NCBI GenBank assembly: GCA_024653225.1
Contig: JANLGA010000008.1
Span: 16,657 to 29,107 of the forward strand
Direction of reading: 5' to 3'
DNA from: Bacillota bacterium
GTDB lineage: Bacteria > Bacillota > Sulfobacillia > JABLXB01
DNA length: 12,451 bases
Shown: piece by piece, positions 1-6,342 of the stretch
Numbering within the stretch: the stretch's first letter is position 1
How the letters are laid out: each line of letters begins with the position of its first letter
Translations under genes and position numbers: made by a program
The notes under the pieces: model-generated
What the model saw: the letters and a program-made list of their open reading frames with translations, nothing else
Told to the model about the DNA's origin: nothing
The model's database searches: none

Positions 1-1
1 G

Positions 2-991
2 TCGACGCATCCGAAGCTCGCGTGCCTCCGATCCGAACGGTGCGACCGGTTGCTGGTTTCGGAGGGCACCATGGGGGTCGTAGAGGGCCTCCAGACTGCT
101 GGCCCGGCGGGACGGCCCGGGGTGTCTACCGCCGCAGTGCTGGCGAACGCGGGTGCGGCCGAGGTGTTCGTGAACTCGGCGAGCCCGCGCATATTGGGGC
201 GGGTGTACCGGGCCATCCGGGACCGGCTCGAGGGCGAGAGGCGGCGAAGGTTGCTGAAAAGCATTGTGCCACGGATCGCCCGGGCATCGCTCGCCCTTAC
301 GCAGGCAACGAAGAGAAGGGGGTCGAGGGGGACCACCGGGTACAACCCGGGAGACGATGCCTGGGACCTCGAGTCTACGATAGAGCGAATTCTCGAGACC
401 CCCCGCTCGCCCGTCACGTATTCACACATCCGGTGCAAGAGCGTCGGTCCACCCAAGCTTGCGGCGTGCCTCATCATTGACAAGTCTCAGAGCGTGACCG
501 GAGTGATCGACGACGTAGTCATCGCCTGCGCGGCGGTGTGCCACGGGCTGAGGGAAGAGATGGTTTCCGTGGTCATCTTCGACAAGGAGGCGGAGGTCAT
601 CAGGCGCTTCGACTGCGACGAGGGCCTTGAGCGAGTCATCGAACTGCTCCTGGAAATGGATTCGGGAGGTGCCACCGACCTCCTGAAGCCCTTGGCGACT
701 GCGGCCGAGGAGCTCCGGAGGGCGCCCGTGTCGTGCGCGAAACTTGGAGTGCTCATATCGGACCTCGCCGCGACCAGGGGAGCGAGCCCGTGCGCGGTCG
801 CGCGGGAGATACCGTCGCTGCGGATAGTGAGGGTGCCCGGGTGCACGGATGAACTCCCGGAATCGGCGCGCGAACTGTGCCGGCTGCGGAACGTGGATTT
901 GGTCAGGACCTGCGCGCCCGGCGACATCTTGGACGCCATACTGGAGGCGTTCGATGCGCGGCCGTCAGTCGGCGACTTCGCGAGTGACTGA
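2..991 (+). CDS. VWA domain-containing protein (5' end outside window)
   Basis: The reading frame is open from the first bases, so the start is probably upstream of the window. Internal candidates are TTG at 50 and ATG at 71, the latter preceded by GGAGGG at 61-66. The C-terminal half is a von Willebrand factor A-type domain. A hydrophobic strand leads into DKSQS, matching the DxSxS MIDAS metal site, followed by the Thr of GGATDL and the Asp of ISDL, which fit the other two MIDAS ligand positions. The N-terminal half is basic and helical, as in CoxE/YehP-like VWA proteins that work with MoxR-type AAA+ ATPases; no such ATPase is visible here, so that partnership is inference. It has no signal peptide or membrane segment in the visible part, so it is probably cytoplasmic. 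Its 3' end overlaps the convergent GntR gene by 27 bp. The domain call is firm; the exact role is unknown. Confidence 0.75.
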   Translation, partial: STHPKLACLRSERCDRLLVSEGTMGVVEGLQTAGPAGRPGVSTAAVLANAGAAEVFVNSASPRILGRVYRAIRDRLEGERRRRLLKSIVPRIARASLALTQATKRRGSRGTTGYNPGDDAWDLESTIERILETPRSPVTYSHIRCKSVGPPKLAACLIIDKSQSVTGVIDDVVIACAAVCHGLREEMVSVVIFDKEAEVIRRFDCDEGLERVIELLLEMDSGGATDLLKPLATAAEELRRAPVSCAKLGVLISDLAATRGASPCAVAREIPSLRIVRVPGCTDELPESARELCRLRNVDLVRTCAPGDILDAILEAFDARPSVGDFASD

Positions 992-1744
992 GAACCTGTA
1001 CCTGTCTCCCCTGTAGTGGACTATCCGGTATTCCACGGGATTGCCCCTTTCGTCCTCGACTACCGACGTGACGACAAAGACGGCGGTCGGCTCCTTCAGT
1101 CGCAGGAGCCTGGCGGCCGCTCCGCGGAGCAACGCGGCTTCGAACGTCTGCCTGGCGCGGGCGGGTTTGGTCCCATCAACGAGCGCGTAGAGGTCGAACG
1201 ACGTGAAAGCCCGGCCCTGCCTGCTGAGCTCGGCAGCCTTCTCTCCCATGGGTACGCCGAGCTCCGGCGTGAAGTACGACGTGTAGAGGGCCATCGGCTC
1301 CCCGTTTGCCATCCCCACCAAGACCATCTTGACGACGGAGATGCCCTTTTGGACCTTGAGGGCAGCTGCTATCTCCTCACCGGCGGGGACGCGCCTGACG
1401 TCGACCAACGATGTGACCGGCAGAAGACCGTGGCCGGCCATAGTCTTGTCGAACCCGGTGATGCGATCCAGTGCCTGGTCTATCTTCCTCTTGGCGACGT
1501 ACGTACCCTTTCCGTGCCTTGTGAACAGGAGGCCCTCGGACGCCGCCTCGGCGATAGCCTGCCGCACGGTCATGCGGCTGACCCCGTACGCCCGGCAAAG
1601 CTCCCTCTCGGACGGAATGGCCTTGCCTTCTTCGTAGAATCCGTTCTCTATCTGTCTGCGTATGAGCTCCTTGAGCTGGACGTACAGTGGAGTAGGCGAG
1701 CTTTTCTCGAGCAACTCCCAACCCCCCGCGACCTTTCGTCCCAC
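965..1744 (-). CDS. GntR family transcriptional regulator, HutC/UTRA type
   Basis: This is a 259-residue DNA-binding repressor-type protein, the usual length for the HutC subfamily. Residues about 18-84 form the GntR winged helix: PLYVQLKELI, then IPSERELCRAYGVSRMTVRQ for the helix-turn-helix, and the wing GLLFTRHGKGTYV. Residues about 100-255 are a UTRA effector-binding domain, which in this family senses small molecules such as sugar phosphates, histidine intermediates or fatty acyl compounds; the ligand cannot be told from sequence. The GTG start at 1744 is chosen because AGGTG lies 9 bases upstream and no in-frame ATG is near. The gene for a small secreted metalloprotease-like protein lies 64 bp upstream on the same strand, and the VWA gene converges with its 3' end. 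Neither neighbour is an obvious metabolic target, so the regulon is unknown. A weak promoter candidate (TGGACA, then TATTGC) lies in the 64-bp gap. Confidence 0.9.
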   Translation of the reverse strand: MGRKVAGGWELLEKSSPTPLYVQLKELIRRQIENGFYEEGKAIPSERELCRAYGVSRMTVRQAIAEAASEGLLFTRHGKGTYVAKRKIDQALDRITGFDKTMAGHGLLPVTSLVDVRRVPAGEEIAAALKVQKGISVVKMVLVGMANGEPMALYTSYFTPELGVPMGEKAAELSRQGRAFTSFDLYALVDGTKPARARQTFEAALLRGAAARLLRLKEPTAVFVVTSVVEDERGNPVEYRIVHYRGDRYRFSVTREVAD

Positions 1745-1808
1745 ATATTCTTACACCTATTCCCCGGCAATGCAATACTCCGATGGCCAGTGAACTGTCC
1801 ACGTTCCC

Positions 1809-2288
1809 TCAGTGCAGGGTCACTGAACCGGAGAGGAGCGAGCGCAGCAATCGTTCGGCCTGGATCGCCTCCAGCTCCGCTTCGCGTGAGCCGGTCGCGC
1901 GTCCGCCGAGCATCTGCTGCAAGTGGGTGGCTTCGTGGACGATCAAGGCCGGCAGGGAGTAGAACGCGAACGGGTAGACCCGGGACTGCGTGATGCGCTC
2001 CGCGTAGTATTCCGAGACGATGTAGATGCGCCGGTCACGGTCGCAGTACGCTATGACGAAGGGGCCGGGCCTGCTCCGCGTCAGGCGGATGAACCTGACC
2101 GCCGCCACGACGTCCCGGAATTGGTCGGGCGAGAATTCCTCGATGAGCCTAAGGGCCCGTTCGATGTTCCGTCGGAACGCCCTCGGCCCCTCCACGCGGA
2201 TCCCCTCCGCTCCCGGCCGAGGCGGGCTCTTGGAGAAAGAGAGCGCGATCAGCGCCACGAGGCACAACAGCAACATCTTCCTGGGCAA
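1809..2288 (-). CDS. small secreted HExxH metalloprotease-like protein
   Basis: This is a 159-residue protein with a typical export signal: MPRK, then a hydrophobic run (LLLCLVALIALSF, about residues 6-18), then a Pro/Gly-rich segment. The mature part holds IVHEATHLQQ with HEATH at 118-122, the zinc-binding HExxH motif. A run of acidic residues follows (E136, E138, E140), one of which could be the third ligand of a gluzincin-type site. It is therefore probably an exported zinc hydrolase acting at or outside the membrane; the substrate is unknown and no named family was recognised. The TTG start at 2286-2288 is preferred because GAGGTG (2295-2300) sits 6 bases upstream and gives a clean signal peptide. 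ATG at 2276 is the alternative, while a longer frame to 2396 would bury the signal peptide. The gene may be read into the GntR gene 64 bp downstream. Confidence 0.6.
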   Translation of the reverse strand: MPRKMLLLCLVALIALSFSKSPPRPGAEGIRVEGPRAFRRNIERALRLIEEFSPDQFRDVVAAVRFIRLTRSRPGPFVIAYCDRDRRIYIVSEYYAERITQSRVYPFAFYSLPALIVHEATHLQQMLGGRATGSREAELEAIQAERLLRSLLSGSVTLH

Positions 2289-2437
2289 GGGCCGCACCTC
2301 GCTGCTCGCACCGACTCCAGCGCAACACATTCTGCAAGGCCGGGGAGGCTCCTCCAGGTCACGCGACTTGGCTGGTGCGAGCTGGTGGACGGCCACGGCA
2401 GGGCCGTTCAGAAGGCCGGGCGTTTGCCCTGCACAAA

Positions 2438-2480
2438 AAGCATTGGTGCCGAGGGAGGGAGTCGAACCCTCACGGGGGGT
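2438..2480 (-). repeat. detached copy of the tRNA-Leu 3' end (attachment-site-like repeat)
   Basis: These 43 bp are identical to 3260-3302. They contain CCA, the 3' acceptor strand, the whole T arm and the edge of the variable arm of tRNA-Leu, plus six bases beyond CCA. No matching 5' half follows: beyond 2480 the sequence keeps ACGCGATT of the anticodon stem after losing about six variable-arm bases, then diverges. It therefore cannot encode a tRNA and is best read as the distal attachment repeat of an integration at the tRNA gene, or as a partial duplication. Confidence 0.8.
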
Positions 2481-2542
2481 TCACGCGATTCGACTGGGAC
2501 GCTCTGAGTGTTGGATTACTGTGTCATTGGTCAGATTACTGC

Positions 2543-2770
2543 TCAGTCAGTCCTGGTAATGAACTCCTCAACCGAGACTCCCGTCTGCCGGATTATCGCC
2601 CGCAGGACTCCCTGCTTTATGTCTCTGCCGCCGTGGTAGGGCACGACAGCACGCCGTCCGTCGGGATGACGCATGATGTAGTGGCTGCCGGTAACGTGGT
2701 CAACTTCGAACCCGAGCCTGCGAAGGACCGCGATGACCTCCTTGGCATCGAGCACGGGCATCTTGACCAT
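2543..2770 (-). CDS. hicA: HicA family toxin (mRNA interferase)
   Basis: This 75-residue protein has the full HicA/YcfA pattern: LRRLGFEVD, then GSHYIMRHP with the catalytic histidine of the double-stranded RNA-binding-like fold, then AVVPYHGGRDIKQGVLRAI and a C-terminal GVSVEEF. HicA toxins cleave mRNA and tmRNA independently of ribosomes and arrest growth until bound by HicB. The ATG start at 2770 follows the hicB stop codon with no gap (TAG then ATG), and AGAGGTC six bases upstream, inside the end of hicB, is its ribosome binding site. A second ATG at codon 4 is possible. The tight coupling shows co-transcription and probably translational coupling. All conserved positions look intact, so the toxin is probably active. 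It lies between tRNA-Leu-derived repeats. Confidence 0.9.
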   Translation of the reverse strand: MVKMPVLDAKEVIAVLRRLGFEVDHVTGSHYIMRHPDGRRAVVPYHGGRDIKQGVLRAIIRQTGVSVEEFITRTD

Positions 2771-2998
2771 CTACGCGACCTCTATCGTGATAGTCTGCAC
2801 TTCTGCTTTGTCGATGCCGTAGGGCAGCGGTTCGCCGTGCTTCTTGAGGCTGGCGACATATCCTTCGATCGCGTCCTGGGCCATCGCCAGGGCCTCTTCC
2901 CTCGTTTCTCCCTGGGTCACGCAGCCAGGCAGGGCGGGAACGGAAGCGATGTATCCGCCTTCCTCCGCTGGTTCGAGGTACACGAAGAATCGGGCCAT
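2771..2998 (-). CDS. hicB: HicB family antitoxin, short form
   Basis: This 75-residue protein matches the HicB N-terminal, partial RNase H-like fold: a first strand FFVYLEPAEEGGY, then ASVPALPGCVTQGET, REEALAMAQDAIEGYVASL and a final acidic strand. HicB binds HicA and blocks its active-site histidine. Unlike longer HicB proteins it has no visible C-terminal helix-turn-helix or ribbon-helix-helix, so DNA binding for autoregulation, if any, must come from elsewhere. The order is antitoxin first, toxin second, the reverse of the E. coli hicAB operon but common elsewhere. The ATG at 2998 has GGGGGTG five bases upstream. A hairpin and promoter candidate lie upstream. Confidence 0.88.
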   Translation of the reverse strand: MARFFVYLEPAEEGGYIASVPALPGCVTQGETREEALAMAQDAIEGYVASLKKHGEPLPYGIDKAEVQTITIEVA

Positions 2999-3020
2999 CT
3001 GCTCACCCCCGCTTACAGTA

Positions 3021-3097
3021 TGCCCGCCGGCAGAAAATTGCCGGGCTGCTTTCTAGTCCGTCATCCAGATCATAACAAAGATTCCTGTTCAGGTCGG
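3021..3097 (-). promoter_or_regulatory. candidate hicBA promoter and leader hairpin
   Basis: On the minus strand TATGAT (3069-3074) is a good -10. The hexamer 17 bases upstream, CCGACC (3092-3097), is a poor -35, so the promoter may be weak or activator-dependent. Between it and hicB lies an inverted repeat, CCGGCA (3027-3032) and TGCCGG (3039-3044) around an AT-rich loop, which could be an operator or a leader hairpin. No operator sequence is known for this pair, so the assignment rests on position. Confidence 0.35.
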
Positions 3098-3191
3098 GAA
3101 GTTTTTGAAGAGGCTGCCTCTATCCACCGCCTGACGGAGCCGGGTCTGGCACCTCTTGCAGTCATCGCCTCCGGCACGAAGTATGTCCTCA

Positions 3192-3224
3192 GACGGGAGG
3201 TCTCACAGAGAAACCCCTCCCGTC
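3192..3224 (-). other. strong hairpin downstream of tRNA-Leu
   Basis: GACGGGAGG (3192-3200) and CCTCCCGTC (3216-3224) are perfect 9-bp arms. Inside them TCTC (3201-3204) pairs with GAGA (3208-3211) around a 3-base loop, leaving a 4-base bulge. It starts about 40 bases past the tRNA-Leu CCA end in the direction of transcription. No T tract follows on either strand, so it is not a standard intrinsic terminator; it may aid termination or 3' processing of the tRNA transcript. Confidence 0.4.
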
Positions 3225-3259
3225 GTCCGTCCAGCAGGAGGCCATTTTCCCAGCATAAG

Positions 3260-3302
3260 AAGCATTGGTGCCGAGGGAGGGAGTCGAACCCTCACGGGGG
3301 GT
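3260..3302 (-). repeat. 43-bp direct repeat at the 3' end of tRNA-Leu
   Basis: This is the tRNA-side partner of the repeat at 2438-2480, identical over 43 bp. It covers tRNA positions from the variable arm through CCA and six bases beyond. As the intact gene end it would be the proximal attachment site if the intervening DNA was integrated. Confidence 0.8.
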
Positions 3303-3353
3303 CGCCCCACGCGATTTTGAGTCGCGCGCGTCTGCCGGTTCCGCCACCTCGGC
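3266..3353 (-). tRNA. tRNA-Leu (anticodon CAA), CCA encoded
   Basis: On the minus strand the 88-base gene folds as a class II tRNA. The acceptor GCCGAGG pairs with CCTCGGC. The D arm contains GCGGAACCGGCAGACGC. The anticodon stem CGCGA/TCGCG closes the loop CTCAAAA, giving anticodon CAA for UUG codons. A long variable arm (GGGG...CCCC) and the T arm GAGGG-TTCGACT-CCCTC follow, then discriminator A and an encoded CCA. The long variable arm, discriminator A and anticodon all agree with leucine. Its transcript appears to start about 160 bases upstream, and its 3' end is duplicated at 2438-2480. Confidence 0.96.
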
Positions 3354-3517
3354 ACTCGTGAAGCCTTCGATTGGGGCAAGTCCCGCCGGGGCACATCCCA
3401 CCCGGGTACACGCCGCTCGCGCGTCGCGCAGACCGGGGCGCGGCCCCACGGGAAGCTCGTCCTCGTCGTCCCTGAAACCGTTCGCGTGCAGCGGGGAAAT
3501 GGGCGACGGGCAAGTTG

Positions 3518-3546
3518 ATGATAGCACGGTGCCCGGCGACTGTCAA
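3518..3546 (-). promoter_or_regulatory. sigma-70-type promoter for tRNA-Leu
   Basis: On the minus strand TTGACA (3541-3546, a perfect -35) is followed after 17 bases by TATCAT (3518-3523), preceded by TGC as in an extended -10. This is the best promoter in the window. It begins four bases past the MFS stop codon and faces the tRNA, leaving a leader of roughly 160 bases (3354-3511). The leader holds no second tRNA or gene that I can see, only GC-rich inverted repeats and two near-identical 12-base units on the + strand (GGGGCA, two variable bases, TCCC or similar) at 3373-3384 and 3388-3399. Confidence 0.75.
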
Positions 3547-3550
3547 CGAA

Positions 3551-4759
3551 CTACCGCGCGGCGGCGTGCGCGCGCCACGCCGCCACCGCGAGCATGGCGG
3601 CGGCCGTCGAGACGACGGCCGCGCGTACGCCGTACACGTCGTTCGCCATGCCCGCGAGCAGGCTTCCAGCCATGAGGCCGACGTGCGCGGACGCGTTGAA
3701 CGCGGCCTGCCCGCGCGAGATCAGCGCGTAGGGGATGTGCTTCATCACGTACGCCTTTGAGATCACCGTGATCAGCGAATCCGCCGCGCTGACCAGCAAG
3801 AACATCAGGCACGCGAGCTCGAACCTCCGCACGAGCGTCACTGCGAGAAGTAAGACGGCTCCCGCCGCCGCGGCGCCGGCCCACTGGGGGTCGTCCCGGC
3901 CGGCGATCCCGGGCTTCTTGGCCGACCAGGCTCCGAGGGCGGCACCAGCCGCCCAGGAGATATACGCCAGCCCTATGGCCTCGAAGCTCCCCCGGAAAAC
4001 GACTGACGTCGTCGAGGGCAGGAGGGACAGGCAAGCCCCCGAGCAGGCATTCCAGGCCGCGAAGGTGACCGTGACCGTCCTCAGGTCGGTACGGCCCGCC
4101 AAGTAGAGGAGGCCTTCCTTCATGTCGCGCGCGCACCCGAAACGGGTGGCCATGCCGGCGGCGGGCGTCGGGACCTGCTCCGGAGGGACGTCGGGCTCCG
4201 TGGACAGCAGCAGTATCGCGGAGATTAGGAAAGAGACCGAATTCAGCGCGAACAAGGCGCGATAGCCGAGGGTCAGCATAAGCGGGATGCTGAGGCCGAT
4301 CCCGAGGGCCATCGAGACCCCGGCGGCAGCCTGCAGGAGCGAATTGGCATTCAGCAGTCTATCCCCCGGGACGACCGCCTTCACGTAGGCGGTCTTGGCG
4401 GGATTGTAGATGCCGGCGGCCAGACAGAGCAGGAAATTCAGGGGGTATACCAGGGGCACCCGGCGCGATGTCCCTATTGCCAGGAAGCATAACGCCAGCA
4501 TTGCCCGCCAAAGATCGAGCACGACCATCGCGGCGCGCTTGCTACGCCGCTCGAGAATGGGGGATACGGCGGGGGCGATGAAAACGGGGGGCAGGCTGCT
4601 GCTCAGGATGACGCCGGCGACGGCCAGCCCCGATCCCGTCAGGCTGTACGCCAGGATCATGACCGCGGCGTTGTGCAGCCAATCACCCACGGCCGACACG
4701 GCGCCGGCCGCCCACACCACCCGGAAAGACTTGCCAAGGTCGCCCTGCTTCAAGCGCAT
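3551..4759 (-). CDS. MFS transporter
   Basis: This 402-residue integral membrane protein is made of about 10-12 hydrophobic segments, typical of the major facilitator superfamily. The first segment contains SAVGDWLHNAAVMILAY, and the loop between segments 2 and 3 is basic (ERRSKR). NPAKTAYVKAVVPGDRLLNA, about one third along, is characteristic of the EntS/MFS_3-like group of exporters, whose members export siderophores or drugs. The substrate is unknown and no biosynthetic cluster is nearby. ATG at 4759 is annotated, but GAGGAGGA lies directly against it. TTG at codon 3 (4753), seven bases from AGGAGG, is an equally good or better start. The leader (4766-4800) can form a GC-rich hairpin just ahead of the ribosome binding site. 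The gene is divergent from the L,D-transpeptidase, and its 3' end abuts the tRNA-Leu promoter. Confidence 0.88.
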   Translation of the reverse strand: MRLKQGDLGKSFRVVWAAGAVSAVGDWLHNAAVMILAYSLTGSGLAVAGVILSSSLPPVFIAPAVSPILERRSKRAAMVVLDLWRAMLALCFLAIGTSRRVPLVYPLNFLLCLAAGIYNPAKTAYVKAVVPGDRLLNANSLLQAAAGVSMALGIGLSIPLMLTLGYRALFALNSVSFLISAILLLSTEPDVPPEQVPTPAAGMATRFGCARDMKEGLLYLAGRTDLRTVTVTFAAWNACSGACLSLLPSTTSVVFRGSFEAIGLAYISWAAGAALGAWSAKKPGIAGRDDPQWAGAAAAGAVLLLAVTLVRRFELACLMFLLVSAADSLITVISKAYVMKHIPYALISRGQAAFNASAHVGLMAGSLLAGMANDVYGVRAAVVSTAAAMLAVAAWRAHAAAR

Positions 4760-4820
4760 TCCTCCTCGGCCTCGGGGTAGGTCGGCGGGCTCGACCGAGG
4801 AGGGAACATTCTACAACGCG

Positions 4821-4839
4821 CTCCGGAATACCTCCGGAA
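4821..4839. repeat. paired CTCCGGAA direct repeats in divergent promoter region
   Basis: CTCCGGAA occurs at 4821-4828 and 4832-4839, an 11-bp period that places both on the same face of the helix. Each contains the palindrome TCCGGA. They lie in the 144-bp gap between the divergent MFS and L,D-transpeptidase genes, near a possible MFS -10 (TAGAAT on the minus strand, 4808-4813). A regulator binding site is possible but unproven. The rest of the gap shows no gene and no strong promoter. Confidence 0.3.
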
Positions 4840-4903
4840 AAGGTGACCCCTTCACGGACCCGTTACGGCCCGCGGTTTCCGCATAAGATGTCGTAGGTTT
4901 GCC

Positions 4904-5680
4904 ATGCAAGGGGAGAGACGGCCCTTGGCATTCACGGCGCGTGCGTGGGTCCGGAGGACACTCACAGCGTGGGTGCTCGCGTGTCTCTGCCTCGTGCCGC
5001 CGGAGACCGTGCACGGGAATCGGCCCGCCGCGGCGGGCGCGGCGACCCTGGACCGGGGGGCCGGACCACTGCCGCAAGAGGACCCGAAACAAGTGAGACG
5101 AGCCGCACGACACGTGGAAGCCGTGCGAGGGAGAGGAGACGGAGGCGAGGAGGCCCCGGGGAAGGCCGCCGGAGGGGGAGGGGAACGCGCCGAGGAAGAG
5201 GAGGGAAAGGCGCCGCAGGAAGAGCGGGTCGGACCCCCGGGCCGGACGATACTCATAGACCTGGCCGCCCTGAAGCTGCGGCTCGTGGAGGACGGGCGGG
5301 TCGTCGGGGTGTACCCGATAGCCGCGGGCAGGCCGTCGTCGCCCACCCCTCGGGGCGAGTTCGAGGTGACCGCCATTGTGAAGAACCCCACCTGGTACCC
5401 GAGGCACGGCGCGCCCGTACCTCCCGGTCCCGCCAACCCGCTGGGATCCAGGTGGATAAGCATGAGCCGCTCCGCCTACGGAATCCACGGGACGAACGAC
5501 CCGTCGTCAATAGGCCGGCTCGTCTCCAACGGCTGCGTACGCATGCACAACGAGCACGTCGAGGAACTTTGCCGCCTCATCTGCGTCGGAACTCCCATAG
5601 TGGTGACCGAGGGCGGCGGGGCGGCCGATGCGTATGCTCGAAGAGCAGGCCGGAGGACTCGGGGGGACTCCGTAGAATAG
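4904..5680 (+). CDS. exported L,D-transpeptidase (YkuD domain)
   Basis: This 258-residue protein forms 3->3-type peptidoglycan crosslinks, or attaches proteins to peptidoglycan, outside the membrane. An N-terminal basic-hydrophobic segment (RRTLTAWVLACLCLV, about residues 17-31) acts as signal peptide or anchor. Residues about 45-112 are a low-complexity Gly/Glu/Arg linker, and residues 114-237 form the YkuD domain. The domain starts RTILIDLAALKLRLVEDG and has the catalytic signature HGT (H195) through SNGCVRM with nucleophile C211 and R213. All catalytic residues are present. ATG at 4904 has only a weak AGGT upstream; TTG at 4925 behind GGGGAG is an alternative that keeps the signal segment. 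The ECF sigma factor gene starts 44 bp downstream on the same strand, suggesting an operon in which the enzyme is either a target or a partner of the stress response. Confidence 0.92.
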   Translation: MQGERRPLAFTARAWVRRTLTAWVLACLCLVPPETVHGNRPAAAGAATLDRGAGPLPQEDPKQVRRAARHVEAVRGRGDGGEEAPGKAAGGGGERAEEEEGKAPQEERVGPPGRTILIDLAALKLRLVEDGRVVGVYPIAAGRPSSPTPRGEFEVTAIVKNPTWYPRHGAPVPPGPANPLGSRWISMSRSAYGIHGTNDPSSIGRLVSNGCVRMHNEHVEELCRLICVGTPIVVTEGGGAADAYARRAGRRTRGDSVE

Positions 5681-5724
5681 TCATCCTTGCGGGACTGATG
5701 GCAAGTGTGAAAGGAGAGAGGCGG

Positions 5725-6342
5725 TTGCCGTCTCCGGAGGACTCACTCCTTGCCCGGGCAAGGGACGGGAATGTCGAAGCGTTCGAGCAGCTCGTCCTCG
5801 CGTACGAGAAGATGGTGTACAACCTGGCTTTTCGGATGATGGGCAATCACGAGGATGCGTCGGACGTCGCGCAAGAAGCGTTCCTGAGGGCGTTCGCGTC
5901 GTTGCGAAGATTCAGGGGCGATTCCTCGTTTTCCACGTGGATAAGTCGCATCGTGTCCAACATATGCTTGGACGAATTGCGCAGGCGCCACCGCCGGCGG
6001 GTGACGTCAATTGACGAGCCGGTCGAAACAGGGGACGGGGAGATGTCGCGCCAGACGCGGGACCCGGCGCCTGGTCCCGAGGACCTGGTCGAGAGGATGG
6101 AGCTCAGAGCCGACATCCAGGAGGGGATCCAGCGTCTCCACGAGGACCACAGGGTGATGATCGTGCTGAGGGACATCCAGGGGTTGTCGTACGAGGAGAT
6201 TTCCGAGATACTCGGGTTGTCGCTGGGCACAGTGAAATCGAGGCTGAACAGGGCAAGGCATGCGCTTAGGCAGAAACTATCCGCGTCGGAACTTTTGGCC
6301 CGGCATGTCGTCGAACCGACTGAAAGGGGGGCAGGCAGATGA
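5725..6342 (+). CDS. ECF RNA polymerase sigma factor, RpoE/SigW-like
   Basis: This 205-residue sigma factor has only regions 2 and 4, as in the extracytoplasmic-function group. Region 2 (about 17-90) includes YEKMVYNLAFRMMGN, DVAQEAFLRAF and RFRGDSSFSTW for core binding and -10 recognition. Region 4 (about 131-183) includes LSYEEISEILGLSLGTVKSR, the -35-binding helix-turn-helix. The TTG start at 5725 is chosen because AAGGAG (5711-5716) sits 8 bases upstream and the protein then begins MPSPEDSLLARA, where the family begins. ATG 5698 has little Shine-Dalgarno support. The stop codon overlaps the start of the anti-sigma gene (ATGA), so the two are translationally coupled. It is presumably held inactive at the membrane by that partner and released by an envelope signal. 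No ECF-type autoregulatory promoter was recognised with confidence. Confidence 0.93.
   Translation: MPSPEDSLLARARDGNVEAFEQLVLAYEKMVYNLAFRMMGNHEDASDVAQEAFLRAFASLRRFRGDSSFSTWISRIVSNICLDELRRRHRRRVTSIDEPVETGDGEMSRQTRDPAPGPEDLVERMELRADIQEGIQRLHEDHRVMIVLRDIQGLSYEEISEILGLSLGTVKSRLNRARHALRQKLSASELLARHVVEPTERGAGR

Larger units (their letters stand above)
2438..3302. mobile_element. putative remnant islet at tRNA-Leu carrying hicBA, no integrase
   Basis: The segment is bounded by two 43-bp direct repeats, 822 bp apart, one forming the 3' end of an intact tRNA-Leu. That is the geometry left by tyrosine-recombinase integration into a tRNA 3' end, where the incoming element restores the gene and leaves a partial copy at its far end. 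The only genes inside are a HicB/HicA toxin-antitoxin pair. No integrase, excisionase or phage gene is present, so it is either a much-deleted element, a passively mobilised cassette, or a segmental duplication that merely looks like one. The repeat structure is seen directly; the history is inferred. Confidence 0.5.

Noticed and set aside
2289..2396. Longer N-terminus for the HExxH protein from 2396
   Set aside because: It would place about 36 residues before an otherwise perfect signal peptide, and no ribosome binding site supports it.
3021..3044. Intrinsic terminator upstream of hicB
   Set aside because: The 6-bp inverted repeat has no T tract on either strand and lies in the hicB leader, so an operator or leader role fits better.
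2375..3675. Open frames on + containing RGRESNPHGG- or PREGVEPSRG-like peptides, and minus frames over 3189-3546
   Set aside because: These peptides are translations of the tRNA-Leu T arm and acceptor antisense, a well-known source of false proteins. The frames cross the tRNA, its fragment and hicBA.
4945..5724. Long N-terminal extension of the ECF sigma factor frame
   Set aside because: The extension is the Arg/Gly-rich shadow of the L,D-transpeptidase. The family start and a good ribosome binding site are at 5725.
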